A stretch of DNA of 64,000 nt from Saccharothrix espanaensis DSM 44229 (GCF_000328705.1 NC_019673.1:7699501-7763500); one strand, 5' to 3'. Numbered from the stretch's first letter, positions 24,444-32,981 are shown. Notes: a model not told the origin generated them from the sequence alone. Program-made: numbers and translations.

Positions 24444-24899
24444 TCACGCCTGATTCTTCGACACCTGGAAAAGGTCGATGGCCTGGCGCATGGTTTCCCG
24501 GGCCCGGCCCCGGTCACCCGCCAGGTCGTAGGCCTGGGCCAGCGCGAACCACCGCCGCCAGTCCTCCGGCTCGGCCTCCACGTCGGCCCGGCGCTGCTCG
24601 AACCAGGCGTCCGCCGCCTCCCGGTCCACCCGCCCGGACGGCCGGCGCGGCAGGCCCGACACGTCCGGCAGCGCGCCCTCGTCGGCCAGCCGGCGGGCCA
24701 TCTCCTCGGTGGTGAACCCGAACCGCAGGTTCGTCCACGCGATCCACGCCCCGATCAGCGGCAGCACGAGCACGGCCGCGCCGAGCCCGATGCCGACCGC
24801 TTCCCCGGTGCCGATCAACACCACCGCGCGCCCGCCGAGCAGCACGAAGTACACCGCGAGCGCGGCGGTGATGATGAACGCGGTCGTGCGCGCCTTCAC
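24444..24899 (-). CDS. Membrane-anchored TPR-like protein downstream of dapB
   Basis: 151-aa protein: two TM helices (about residues 7-28 and 35-55), a linker rich in Asp/Arg, and a C-terminal helical pair RWFALAQAYDLAGDRGRARETMRQAIDLF that looks like a single TPR. Function unknown. The GTG start overlaps the dapB stop by 4 nt, so it closes the pnp-pepR-dapB operon. Confidence 0.82.
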   Translation of the reverse strand: MKARTTAFIITAALAVYFVLLGGRAVVLIGTGEAVGIGLGAAVLVLPLIGAWIAWTNLRFGFTTEEMARRLADEGALPDVSGLPRRPSGRVDREAADAWFEQRRADVEAEPEDWRRWFALAQAYDLAGDRGRARETMRQAIDLFQVSKNQA

Positions 24900-25729
24900 A
24901 GGTCCATGTACTTGTCGAGCCCCACGGACAGGCCGGGGTGGGTGAACACCGAGCGCACCGCCAGCAGCACCCCCGGCATGAACGACGTGCGGTCCAGCGA
25001 GTCGTGCCGCAGGGTCAGCGTCTCGCCCTCGGTGCCGAACACGACCTCCTGGTGGGCGATCATCCCGGCGATCCGCAGCGAGTGCACCCGCACGTCGCCG
25101 ACCAGCGCGCCGCGCGCGCCCGGAGCCTCCTGGGTGGTGGCGTCGGGCATCGGGCCCACGCCGGCCGCCTCGCGCGCCTGCGTGATCAGCCGGGCGGTGT
25201 GCGCGGCGGTGCCGGACGGGGCGTCCACCTTGCGCGGGTGGTGCAGCTCGATGACCTCGGCGGAGTCGTAGTAGCGCGCCGCGAGCTCGGCGAACCTCAT
25301 CGACAGCACCGCGCCGATGGCGAAGTTCGGCGCGATCAGCACGCCCACCTCCGGCTCGGGCTCCAGCCACTCGGCGACGGTGGACAGCCGCCGCGCGTCG
25401 AACCCGGACGTGCCGACCACCGCGTGGATGCCGTTGTCCACGCAGAACCGCAGGTTGTCCATCACGACGTCGGGGCTGGTGAAGTCGACCACGACCTCCG
25501 CGCCCGCGTCGGCCAGGCCGGCCAGCAGGTCGCCCGCGTCGACCGTCGCCACGACCTCGGCGTCGTCCGCGGCCTCGACGGCGCGCACGACCTCAGCGCC
25601 CATGCGGCCCCGCGCGCCCAGGACGCCGACCCGGATCGGATCGGACGAGGACCGGCGGGGCGGGTCGAGGGGGAAGTCCGAAGACCTGCTTGCAGGGTCG
25701 AGCGGAAGCTCCGACGGTGGGTTGCTCAA
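24896..25729 (-). CDS. dapB: 4-hydroxy-tetrahydrodipicolinate reductase
   Basis: 277-aa NAD(P)H-dependent reductase, second lysine/DAP-branch step. Nucleotide loop GARGRMG at 38-44; catalytic/substrate segment ELHHPRKVDAPSGTA. The first 31 residues (Ser/Pro-rich) are an unusual extension. The TTG start at 25729 is supported by GAGGTGAT 5 nt upstream and by the TTGA overlap with the pepR stop. An internal start nearer residue 32 would give the usual length. Confidence 0.95.
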   Translation of the reverse strand: MSNPPSELPLDPASRSSDFPLDPPRRSSSDPIRVGVLGARGRMGAEVVRAVEAADDAEVVATVDAGDLLAGLADAGAEVVVDFTSPDVVMDNLRFCVDNGIHAVVGTSGFDARRLSTVAEWLEPEPEVGVLIAPNFAIGAVLSMRFAELAARYYDSAEVIELHHPRKVDAPSGTAAHTARLITQAREAAGVGPMPDATTQEAPGARGALVGDVRVHSLRIAGMIAHQEVVFGTEGETLTLRHDSLDRTSFMPGVLLAVRSVFTHPGLSVGLDKYMDL

Positions 25730-27132
25730 GAGATCACCTCGTGCACCTGGGGCGGCAAATCATCGGCGTGAGCGTAAGGGCCGACCACGGAGGCGGCGAC
25801 GGGGCGTCGCAGCAGCTCGCGGGCCAGCGCGGCGACGTCCTCGGCGGTCACCTCGTCGATCCGCGCCAGCGTCTGCTCCACCGACAGGTAGTCGCCGTAG
25901 TTCAGCTCGCCCTTGCCGACCCGGGACATCCGGGAACTGGTGTCCTCCAGACCCAGCACCAGCCCGCCGCGCAACTGGCCCTTGCCGCGCGCGACCTCCG
26001 CGTCGGTCAGGCCCTCCGCCGCCACGACGGACAGCACGTCGCGCACCACGCCCGCGACGTCGCCCAGCCGGTCGGGCTGGCAGCCCGCGTACACCGACCA
26101 CGTGCCGGTGTCCGCGTACAGGCCCACCGACGAGTACACCTGGTACGCCAGGCCCCGTCGTTCGCGGACCTCCTGGAACAGCCGGGAACTCATGCCACCG
26201 CCCAACGCCGCGTTGAGCACGTTGAGCGCGAACCGGCGCTCGTCGTGCCGGTCCACCGCCCGCACGCCCAGCATCAGGTGCGCCTGCTCGGTGTCGTCGG
26301 AGTGCAGCACCAGCTTGCGCGTGCCGGGGATTCGGGCCCGGCCCACGCGCGGCGCGACCGGCGTGCCGGTGCGCCCCAACCGCTCGCCGATCTGCTTGCG
26401 CGCCAACCGCATCACGTGGTTGTGCTCCACGTTCCCGGCCACCGCGAGCACCATCCGCGGCATCGTGTAGCGGCGCTTGTAGAAGCCGTACAGCGCGGAA
26501 CGGTCCATGTCCTGGATGGACCGTTCGGTGCCCAGCACCGAGCGGCCCAGCGGGTGCTCACCGAGCATCGCGTCCAGGAACGCGTCGTGCAGCAGGTCTT
26601 CCGGGTCGTCGTCGCGCATGGCGATCTCTTCGAGCACCACGCCGCGCTCGGTCTCGAAGTCGCGCGGCTCGCACAGCGCCTCGAAGACCACGTCGCACAC
26701 CAGGTCCAGCGCCAGCGGCAGGTCCTCGTCGAGGACGTGCGCGTAGTAGCAGGTGTGCTCCTTGGCGGTGAACGCGTTCAGCTCGCCGCCGACCGCGTCG
26801 ATCTCCTCGGCGATCGCCGCCGCCGACCGGTTCGCGGTGCCCTTGAACAACAGGTGTTCCAGGTAGTGCGCCGCGCCCGCCACCTCGGCCCGCTCGTCCC
26901 GCGACCCGACCTGCACCCACAGGCCCACCGACGCCGAACGCACGCCGGGGATCTGCTCGGTGATCACCCGCAGGCCGGAGGGCAGCACGCTGCGGCGCAC
27001 GGTCACGCCGGTCGCGCTCTGCTCCAGCACGCGGGTGCTGCCGGGTCGTTGGAGGTGCCCGAGCCTGCTGTTAAGCGGACGGCCGCGAGTGCCCGAGGCA
27101 CCCGCGGCCGTCCCGTTGACGCTCGTGGTCAC
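25726..27132 (-). CDS. M16-family zinc metalloprotease (PepR/processing-peptidase type)
   Basis: 468-aa M16B peptidase. The inverted zinc motif HxxEH is HYLEH at 89-93 and a downstream Glu (GELNAFTAKEHT then ERGVVLEEI) completes the site. The two-lobed family layout is present, with ALGGGMSSRLFQEVRERRGLAY in the second half. An N-terminal extension of about 45 residues precedes the domain. The GTG start overlaps the pnp stop (GTGA) and its stop overlaps dapB (TTGA), the conserved actinobacterial order pnp-pepR-dapB. Confidence 0.94.
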   Translation of the reverse strand: MTTSVNGTAAGASGTRGRPLNSRLGHLQRPGSTRVLEQSATGVTVRRSVLPSGLRVITEQIPGVRSASVGLWVQVGSRDERAEVAGAAHYLEHLLFKGTANRSAAAIAEEIDAVGGELNAFTAKEHTCYYAHVLDEDLPLALDLVCDVVFEALCEPRDFETERGVVLEEIAMRDDDPEDLLHDAFLDAMLGEHPLGRSVLGTERSIQDMDRSALYGFYKRRYTMPRMVLAVAGNVEHNHVMRLARKQIGERLGRTGTPVAPRVGRARIPGTRKLVLHSDDTEQAHLMLGVRAVDRHDERRFALNVLNAALGGGMSSRLFQEVRERRGLAYQVYSSVGLYADTGTWSVYAGCQPDRLGDVAGVVRDVLSVVAAEGLTDAEVARGKGQLRGGLVLGLEDTSSRMSRVGKGELNYGDYLSVEQTLARIDEVTAEDVAALARELLRRPVAASVVGPYAHADDLPPQVHEVIS

Positions 27133-29402
27133 TGCGCCGCGGACTCGGCCGGTGCGGTGTCCTGCGCCGGAGCGGCGTCCTGGGCCGGCGCGTCCTGCGC
27201 GGGAGCGGTGTCCTGCGCGGGAGCGGCGTCCGCGTCCTCGTTCACCAGCACGAGGCTGATCTTGCCGCGCTGGTCGATGTCGGCGATCTCGACCCGGAGC
27301 TTGTCGCCGACCTTGACGACGTCCTCCACCTTGCCGATGCGCTTGCCGTTGCCCAGCTTGGAGATGTGGATCAGGCCGTCCTTGCCCGGCAGCAGCGAGA
27401 CGAACGCGCCGAACGCCGCGGTCTTCACCACGGTGCCCAGGAAGCGCTCGCCCACCTTCGGCAGCTGCGGGTTGGCGATCGCGTTGATCAGGCCGATCGC
27501 GGCCTCGGCCGACGGGCCGTCCGCCGCGCCGACGTAGATCGTGCCGTCGTCCTCGATCGAGATGTCGGCACCGGTCTGCTCGGTGATCGAGTTGATCATC
27601 TTGCCCTTCGGCCCGATCACCTCGCCGATCTTGTCGGTCGGGATCTTCACCGAGGTGACGCGCGGCGCGTACGGGCTCATCTCGTCCGGGCGGTCGATGG
27701 CCTCGGCCATCACCTCCAGGATGGTCAGGCGCGCGTCGCGGGCCTGGTTGAGGGCCGCGCCGAGCACCTCCGACGGGATGCCGTCGAGCTTGGTGTCGAG
27801 CTGGAGGGCGGTGACGAACTCCTTGGTGCCGGCGACCTTGAAGTCCATGTCGCCGAACGCGTCCTCCGCGCCCAGGATGTCGGTCAGCGCCACGTACTCG
27901 GTCTTGCCGTCGACCTGGTCGGAGACCAGGCCCATCGCGATGCCCGAGACCGGCGCCTTGAGCGGCACACCGGCGTTGAGCAGCGACATCGTGGACGCGC
28001 AGACCGAGCCCATCGAGGTGGAGCCGTTGGAGCTCAGCGCCTCGGAGACCTGGCGGATCGCGTAGGGGAACTCCTCGCGCTTGGGCAGCACGGGCATCAG
28101 CGCCCGCTCGGCCAGCGCGCCGTGGCCGATCTCGCGGCGCTTGGGCGAGCCCACCCGGCCGGTCTCGCCGGTGGAGAACGGCGGGAAGTTGTAGTGGTGC
28201 AGGTAACGCTTGTGCGTCTCGGGGGACAGCGAGTCGATCTGCTGCTCCATGCGCAGCATGTTCAGCGTGGTGACACCCAGGATCTGGGTCTCGCCGCGCT
28301 CGAACAGCGCCGAGCCGTGCGCCCGCGGGATCAGCTCGACCTCGGCGGACAGCGAACGGATCTCGGTCAGGCCGCGGCCGTCGATGCGGACCTTGTCGCG
28401 CAGGATCCGCTGGCGCACCAGGTTCTTGGTCAGCGAGCGGAACGCGGCGCCGACCTCCTTCTCCCGGCCGTCGAACTGCTCGGCCAGCTTCTCCAGCACC
28501 GACGCCTTGATCTCGTCGATCCGGGACTCGCGCTCCTGCTTGCCGCCGATGGTCAGCGCCTGCGCCAGGTCGGCCGAACCGGCCTGCTCGACGGCCTCGA
28601 ACGCGTCGGCCTGGTACGCCGGGTAGGTCGGGAACTCGCCGGTCGCCTTCGCGGCGTGCGCCGCGAGCTCGGCCTGCGCGTCGCACAGCACCTTGATGAA
28701 CGGCTTGGCGGCTTCCAGACCCGCCGCCACGACCTCTTCGGTCGGGGCCTGCGCGCCCTCGGCGACCAGGTCGATCACGCGCTCGGTGGCCTCGGCCTCG
28801 ACCATCATGATCGCGACGTCGTCACCGACCGTGCGGCCCGCGACGACCATGTCGAACACGGCCTTCTCGAGCTGCTCGTGGGTCGGGAACGCCACCCACT
28901 GGCCCTCGATCAGCGCCACCCGGACGCCGCCGATGGGGCCGGAGAACGGCAGGCCGGCCAGCTGCGTCGACGCGGACGCGGCGTTGATCGCCACGACGTC
29001 GTACAGGTCGGCCGGGTTCAGGCTCATCACCGTGATGACGACCTGGATCTCGTTGCGCAGACCGTCCACGAAGGAGGGGCGCAGCGGCCGGTCGATCAGC
29101 CGGCAGGTCAGGATCGCGTCGGTCGACGGGCGGCCCTCGCGGCGGAAGAACGAGCCGGGGATGCGGCCCGCGGCGTACATGCGCTCCTCGACGTCCACCG
29201 TGAGGGGGAAGAAGTCGAAGTGCTCCTTCGGGTGCTTCGACGCCGTCGTGGCGGACAGCAGCATGGTCTCGTCGTCCAGGTAGGCGACGACGGAGCCGGC
29301 CGCCTGACGGGCCAGCCGGCCGGTCTCGAAGCGGATGGTGCGGGTGCCGAACCGACCGTTGTCGATCACAGCTGAAGTCTCGTGGACCTCGTTGTCGGTC
29401 AT
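27129..29402 (-). CDS. pnp: Polyribonucleotide nucleotidyltransferase (PNPase/GpsI)
   Basis: 757-aa phosphorolytic 3'-5' exoribonuclease; actinomycete enzymes also synthesise RNA 3' tails. Two RNase PH domains (the second with GERGETQILGVTTL and GVPLKAPVSGIAMGL), a KH domain (IGEVIGPKGKMIN) and an S1 domain (VGERFLGTVVKTAAFGAFVS) are in order. The C-terminus is an Ala/Pro/Gln/Asp repeat tail (PAQDTAPAQDAPAQD). GAGGAG lies 12 nt before the ATG. It follows rpsO, with a structured leader between. Confidence 0.97.
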   Translation of the reverse strand: MTDNEVHETSAVIDNGRFGTRTIRFETGRLARQAAGSVVAYLDDETMLLSATTASKHPKEHFDFFPLTVDVEERMYAAGRIPGSFFRREGRPSTDAILTCRLIDRPLRPSFVDGLRNEIQVVITVMSLNPADLYDVVAINAASASTQLAGLPFSGPIGGVRVALIEGQWVAFPTHEQLEKAVFDMVVAGRTVGDDVAIMMVEAEATERVIDLVAEGAQAPTEEVVAAGLEAAKPFIKVLCDAQAELAAHAAKATGEFPTYPAYQADAFEAVEQAGSADLAQALTIGGKQERESRIDEIKASVLEKLAEQFDGREKEVGAAFRSLTKNLVRQRILRDKVRIDGRGLTEIRSLSAEVELIPRAHGSALFERGETQILGVTTLNMLRMEQQIDSLSPETHKRYLHHYNFPPFSTGETGRVGSPKRREIGHGALAERALMPVLPKREEFPYAIRQVSEALSSNGSTSMGSVCASTMSLLNAGVPLKAPVSGIAMGLVSDQVDGKTEYVALTDILGAEDAFGDMDFKVAGTKEFVTALQLDTKLDGIPSEVLGAALNQARDARLTILEVMAEAIDRPDEMSPYAPRVTSVKIPTDKIGEVIGPKGKMINSITEQTGADISIEDDGTIYVGAADGPSAEAAIGLINAIANPQLPKVGERFLGTVVKTAAFGAFVSLLPGKDGLIHISKLGNGKRIGKVEDVVKVGDKLRVEIADIDQRGKISLVLVNEDADAAPAQDTAPAQDAPAQDAAPAQDTAPAESAAQ

Positions 29403-29638
29403 GTGTGTCAGAACTCCTCGTCATGCGGGCCGCAGCGCGCACGGGCGCGGGTCGCGGGTCGGACGAGGCCGGTCTTCGATCGAAGTCCCCTGGGTTGTCG
29501 TCTTGGGCCAGGGGGCCACTACCGAGGACCGGCGATCAAGTCGTCCCGGTGCGCCGCGCGTGCGTCCCTCGTCTTTGTTTCGTTGTGTGTGCTGTTGTAC
29601 TGCGGTCTTGCGGTTTTCGCCCGGTGGGCGGTACTGCA
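29403..29638 (-). promoter_or_regulatory. Structured pnp leader / rpsO-pnp spacer
   Basis: The spacer holds a 7-bp hairpin (CCCCTGG 29487-29493 with CCAGGGG 29508-29514) and next to it a perfect 12-bp palindrome CTTCGATCGAAG (29474-29485). A conserved 'Actino-pnp' RNA motif is known upstream of pnp in actinobacteria, and RNase III processing of this spacer controls pnp in Streptomyces. I infer that this leader belongs to that system but cannot test the fold. Confidence 0.5.
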
Positions 29639-29675
29639 CCGAGGGGGAGCGACCGGTCCGGTCACTCCCCCTCGG
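29639..29675 (-). terminator. rpsO terminator hairpin
   Basis: 11-bp perfect stem CCGAGGGGGAG / CTCCCCCTCGG (29639-29649 with 29665-29675), with an inner self-complementary loop, begins 7 nt after the rpsO stop. No U-tract, so partial read-through into pnp is possible. Confidence 0.75.
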
Positions 29676-29681
29676 CGGTGG

Positions 29682-29951
29682 TCAGCGGCGCAGGCCGAGT
29701 CGCTGGATCAGCGACCGGTAGCGCTGGATGTCCACCTTCTGGAGGTAGTTGAGCAGCCGGCGGCGACGGCCGACCAGCAGCAGCAGACCACGACGCGAGT
29801 GGTGGTCGTGCTTGTGCTGCTTGAGGTGCTCGGTCAGGTCCGCGATGCGCTTGCTGAGCAGCGCGACCTGGGCCTCGGCGGAGCCGGTGTCCGAGTCGTG
29901 GACGCCGTACTCGGCGAGGATGGTCTTCTTTTGCTCGGTGGTCAGTGCCAC
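29682..29951 (-). CDS. rpsO: 30S ribosomal protein S15
   Basis: 89-aa primary 16S rRNA-binding protein of the small-subunit platform. Canonical S15 pattern: SDTGSAEAQVALLSKRI, LTEHLKQHKHDHHSRRGLLL, RRRRLLNYL, YRSLIQRLGLRR. Full length. The GTG start has AAGGAG upstream. Followed by its own hairpin. Confidence 0.98.
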   Translation of the reverse strand: MALTTEQKKTILAEYGVHDSDTGSAEAQVALLSKRIADLTEHLKQHKHDHHSRRGLLLLVGRRRRLLNYLQKVDIQRYRSLIQRLGLRR

Positions 29952-30075
29952 GTTTCCGCTACTCCTTGTACCTGATGCGATGTTCCGTGCGGCCCCGTTG
30001 CCGGGGGTAGACGGTCATGGCCGCCACGGACCGCAGCCAGACCCAACTGTCGAGGTTACCAGTAGTCGCCGGCCA

Positions 30076-30543
30076 CTACCCGTTTGGCGTGGTCAAGGGC
30101 ACCCGGTCCAGCACCTCGTAGCCCGTGGACGGGCAGCTGCGCACCAGTGCGACCTCCGTCACGGTCCACTCGCGACCGTCGAAGTCCACGTGCGGCAGGC
30201 GATCCCCGCGCCGACGCGCACGGGCGACCGTCAGATGTGGACGCCAGTCGCCGGTCGCCCCGGTCGCCTCGGCGAGCGGGCGCAGCGGACCGCGCACACC
30301 CATCCACAGCACGCCCGGGAACGTGCCGGAGGAGGTGAGTGCCACCCTCGGCGCGGGCAGGCCGCGCAGCGCGTCGAGCAGGCCGGCGGGCTCGGCGTCG
30401 TCACCGTGGAAGCGCAGCGTGATGTGCCAGCGGTCGGGCGCGCTCCACCTGAGGTCGGGGTGCGCGGCACGGGCCGCGCGCAGGGCGTCGGCGAGGTCGG
30501 CGACGACGTCCGCGGGCGGGAAGACGCCGGTGAACAGCCTCAG
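30076..30543 (-). CDS. thpR: 2'-5' RNA ligase family protein (ThpR-like), apparent CTG start
   Basis: 155-aa 2H-phosphoesterase superfamily protein. Both HxTx motifs are present, HITL near residues 39-42 and HLTV near 101-104, and RLFTGVFPP is the family's first strand. In this frame no ATG, GTG or TTG occurs upstream of 30345, a start that would delete the first HxT motif. The family N-terminus begins exactly at a CTG (30543-30541) that overlaps the upstream TGA (CTGA), as other operon genes here do with GTGA/TTGA. CTG initiation by coupling is therefore the simplest reading; a frameshift in the window is the alternative. Confidence 0.72.
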   Translation of the reverse strand: MRLFTGVFPPADVVADLADALRAARAAHPDLRWSAPDRWHITLRFHGDDAEPAGLLDALRGLPAPRVALTSSGTFPGVLWMGVRGPLRPLAEATGATGDWRPHLTVARARRRGDRLPHVDFDGREWTVTEVALVRSCPSTGYEVLDRVPLTTPNG

Positions 30544-31025
30544 GAGTCGCGGCCCTTGCCCGCGCGGCGCAGCAGGTCGGCCAGCGCCGGGAAGTCGTCG
30601 CCGAGCATGTCGGCCGCCTGCGACAACTCGCGGCGGTCGGCGATGCGGCGCAGGAACGGGAACACGGCGGCCTCGTCGTCGGTGCCGTTGACCGGCAGCG
30701 AGTCACGGCTCACCGTGGGCTTGGAGTCGCGCACCTCGTCCAGCGCGCGCTGCAACGCCGCGGGCGCGCCGGTCGCCACGTCCGGGGTGAGGACCTTGCG
30801 CTCCAGCATGATCATCCGGGCCAGCACGGACGGGTTGCCGATCTTGGCGCGGCGACCGCTCATCACCTGGCTGAGCATCGGCGCGCTGATCCCGAGCACG
30901 TCCGCGAGCTGCGCCTGGGAGACGTTGAAGGCCACCACCAGCCGGCGCACCCGGTCCCCCAGGGGCTCTCCGTACCACTCTCGCTGCAACGCGAGATTGC
31001 GCTGGACGATCTTGTGGTCCTCCAC
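30540..31025 (-). CDS. XRE-family helix-turn-helix regulator
   Basis: 161-aa DNA-binding protein. The HTH lies at about residues 25-60 (FNVSQAQLADVLGISAPMLSQVMSGRRAKIGNP), preceded by the conserved QREWYGEPLGDRVRRLV. The C-terminal half is helical and ends in a basic tail. GTG 31025 is preferred to ATG 31064 because GGGGAGAGG lies 5 nt upstream. Its stop overlaps the ThpR-like start. Target unknown. Confidence 0.84.
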   Translation of the reverse strand: MEDHKIVQRNLALQREWYGEPLGDRVRRLVVAFNVSQAQLADVLGISAPMLSQVMSGRRAKIGNPSVLARMIMLERKVLTPDVATGAPAALQRALDEVRDSKPTVSRDSLPVNGTDDEAAVFPFLRRIADRRELSQAADMLGDDFPALADLLRRAGKGRDS

Positions 31026-31118
31026 CTTCGCCTCTCCCCTTACCGGCTTGGACGTGACAGGCATCTTGCCAGGTAAGTGGTGGACGCATGTCCGGATCCA
31101 CCCAGGTGGTTCAACGCG

Positions 31119-32057
31119 TCACGCGGCGGTCTCCGGGAGGATGACCCGGGTTTGCGCGACGTCCTTGTGCATCTGGTCCAACAGCTCGTCGACGGTGTCG
31201 TACCGCTCCATGGCGCGCAGGCGTTCCACGAAGTCCAGCGCGACCCGCTGGCCGTAGAAGTCCTCGTCCACGTCGAGCACGAACGCCTCCACCCGGCGCT
31301 CCCGGCCGGAGAACGTCGGGTTCGTGCCGACCGAGACCGCGGCGCGCAGCCGGCGCCCGCTGGAGTGGATGAACCAGCAGGCGTAGACGCCGTCGGCGGG
31401 CACGGCGGCGAAGCGGGTGGTGGACAGGTTCGCGGTCGGGAACCCGAGCTCCTTGCCCCGCCCGTCGCCGCGCACCACGATCCCCTCCAGCCGGTGCGGC
31501 CGGCCCAGCGCCTGGGCGGCGGCCTTCACGTCACCGGCGTCGATGCACGCCCGGATGTAGGTGGAGGAGTACGTGACCCCGTCGTCGGTCACCAGATCCG
31601 CCCCCTCCGTCCCGAACCCGAAGCGCTGGCCCAGCGCGCGCAACAGGTCGACGTTGCCGGCGGCCTTGCTGCCGAACGTGAAGTTCTGGCCGACGACGAC
31701 GGACGCGACATGCAGCCGGTCGACCAGGATCTCGTGCACGAACTCGGCCGCGGTCATCCGCGACACCTCGACGGTGAACGGGACCACGCAGAACACGTCG
31801 ACGCCGAGCTGCTCGACGAGCTCGGAGCGGCGCCGGAGACTGGTCAGCTGGGCGGGGTGGCTGCCGGGTCGCACGACCTCGGAGGGGTGCGGGTCGAACG
31901 TCATCAGGACGGACGGCACACCCTTCTCGGCGGCGAGCTCGACGGCCCGCCCGACCAGCGCCTGGTGGCCCCGGTGCACCCCGTCGAACACGCCGATCGT
32001 CACGACACACCGACCCCACCCGCCGGGCAGGTGGTCCAACCCTCGCCACCGTTGCAC
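31119..32057 (-). CDS. ribF: Bifunctional riboflavin kinase / FAD synthetase
   Basis: 312-aa enzyme making FMN then FAD. The N-terminal nucleotidyltransferase domain has GVFDGVHRGHQALV, FDPHP and YSSTYIR; the C-terminal flavokinase domain has GRGKELGFPTANL and GTNPTF. GTG 32057 (QRWRGL) matches the family N-terminus and has the -10 box TAGGCT exactly 7 nt upstream. In most actinobacteria ribF follows truB; here a two-TM protein and repeat arrays separate them. Confidence 0.95.
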   Translation of the reverse strand: MQRWRGLDHLPGGWGRCVVTIGVFDGVHRGHQALVGRAVELAAEKGVPSVLMTFDPHPSEVVRPGSHPAQLTSLRRRSELVEQLGVDVFCVVPFTVEVSRMTAAEFVHEILVDRLHVASVVVGQNFTFGSKAAGNVDLLRALGQRFGFGTEGADLVTDDGVTYSSTYIRACIDAGDVKAAAQALGRPHRLEGIVVRGDGRGKELGFPTANLSTTRFAAVPADGVYACWFIHSSGRRLRAAVSVGTNPTFSGRERRVEAFVLDVDEDFYGQRVALDFVERLRAMERYDTVDELLDQMHKDVAQTRVILPETAA

Positions 32058-32534
32058 GGGGTGCAGCCTACGGGGACGCACCCGACCCAAGCCGACCGGC
32101 GTCAACGCCCACACCCACGCCGCCGCCGCGCACCGGACGCCCCACCGCCAACACCCCCAGCCGGCCCGCCACCGGTGCCCGCGAACCGCCCGTCGCCGGT
32201 GCCTTCGTGCACCCTGCCGCCCGACACGCGCCAGCCAGACCAGCGCCGATTACGCCCGAACGGGTTCGCTCGCCGCGCATTTCGTCAGAACGGCCCACCG
32301 CTGCCGCTTTCGCCCGAAACCGGCCCCGCACCCCCGATTCCGCGCGGCATCCGCCAACCGGCCGGCTCCGATTTCACGCGGCATCCGCCGTCCGACCGGC
32401 TCCGATTTCGCGCGGATTTCGCCGTCCGGCCGGCTCCGTTTTGGCGCGAGACATGCCGATCGCTGTCGGTTTCGCGCATGGCGATCGGCCGTCGATTCGC
32501 GCGAGATTTCCACCACTCCCGCGACGGCTGCGCG
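32058..32534. other. Intergenic region upstream of ribF with degenerate repeat array
   Basis: 477 bases without a credible gene. The right two-thirds is an imperfect tandem array (separate entry). The left part only carries the ribF -10 box and GC-rich sequence. Confidence 0.65.
32246..32469. repeat. Degenerate tandem repeats of about 30-34 bp
   Basis: Copies start with CCGATT/CCGCTT/CCGTTT followed by CGCGCGG-type and CCG-CCGG-CGGCT blocks. Clear 34-bp steps begin at 32334, 32368, 32402 and 32436; more diverged copies precede (32246, 32304) and follow (about 32467). Translating either strand gives low-complexity Arg/Pro/Gly strings, so it is not a gene. Confidence 0.6.
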
Positions 32535-32981
32535 TCACAGCCTCCGGTCGTCGCGGGCGTCGCGGGCGTCGCGGCGGGACTCGCGAACGTCGCGATCCAT
32601 TTCGTCACGGGCGTCGCGGTGGATCTCGTGGCGGATGTCGCGACCGGCTTGGTGGACGTTGCTGCCGTCGTACGCGGTCGCGGATTGCTCGATCGTGGGG
32701 CTGGCTCTCATGATGCCGGTGTTCAGGCTGACCGAACCGAGAGTTCGGGCCTGCACGACGTTGCCCTGGATGGACCCGGAGACGGTGTTGTGCACATCGC
32801 CCGGCGGAGCCGAGCCCTCCGACCGCTGCGCGGCCAAGCCCACGAACACGCCCGCCACGGTGAGCAGCACCACCGCGCCCCAGGTCCAGGGGTTGGAAAT
32901 CTGGTCGGTGGCCAAGTTGATCACCACGCCGGTCGCCGAGGTCACCACACCCGCGGCGGTCGGCCACACCCATCGCGCCAT
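32535..32981 (-). CDS. Two-TM protein with amyloid-signalling-like motifs and charged tail
   Basis: 148-aa protein: two TM helices (about 5-24 and 32-51), then a segment GSIQGNVVQARTLGSV (69-84) and NVHQAGRDIRHEI (108-120), ending in an Arg/Asp-rich coil (RDARDEMDRDVRESRRDARDA). The V-Q-A/G core repeated twice resembles RHIM-like bacterial amyloid signalling motifs, and QAGRDI recurs in the NB-ARC protein at 19024-20577. The ATG has the -10 box TACCGT exactly 7 nt upstream. A membrane-acting effector is one possible role; no activity is shown. Confidence 0.68.
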   Translation of the reverse strand: MARWVWPTAAGVVTSATGVVINLATDQISNPWTWGAVVLLTVAGVFVGLAAQRSEGSAPPGDVHNTVSGSIQGNVVQARTLGSVSLNTGIMRASPTIEQSATAYDGSNVHQAGRDIRHEIHRDARDEMDRDVRESRRDARDARDDRRL

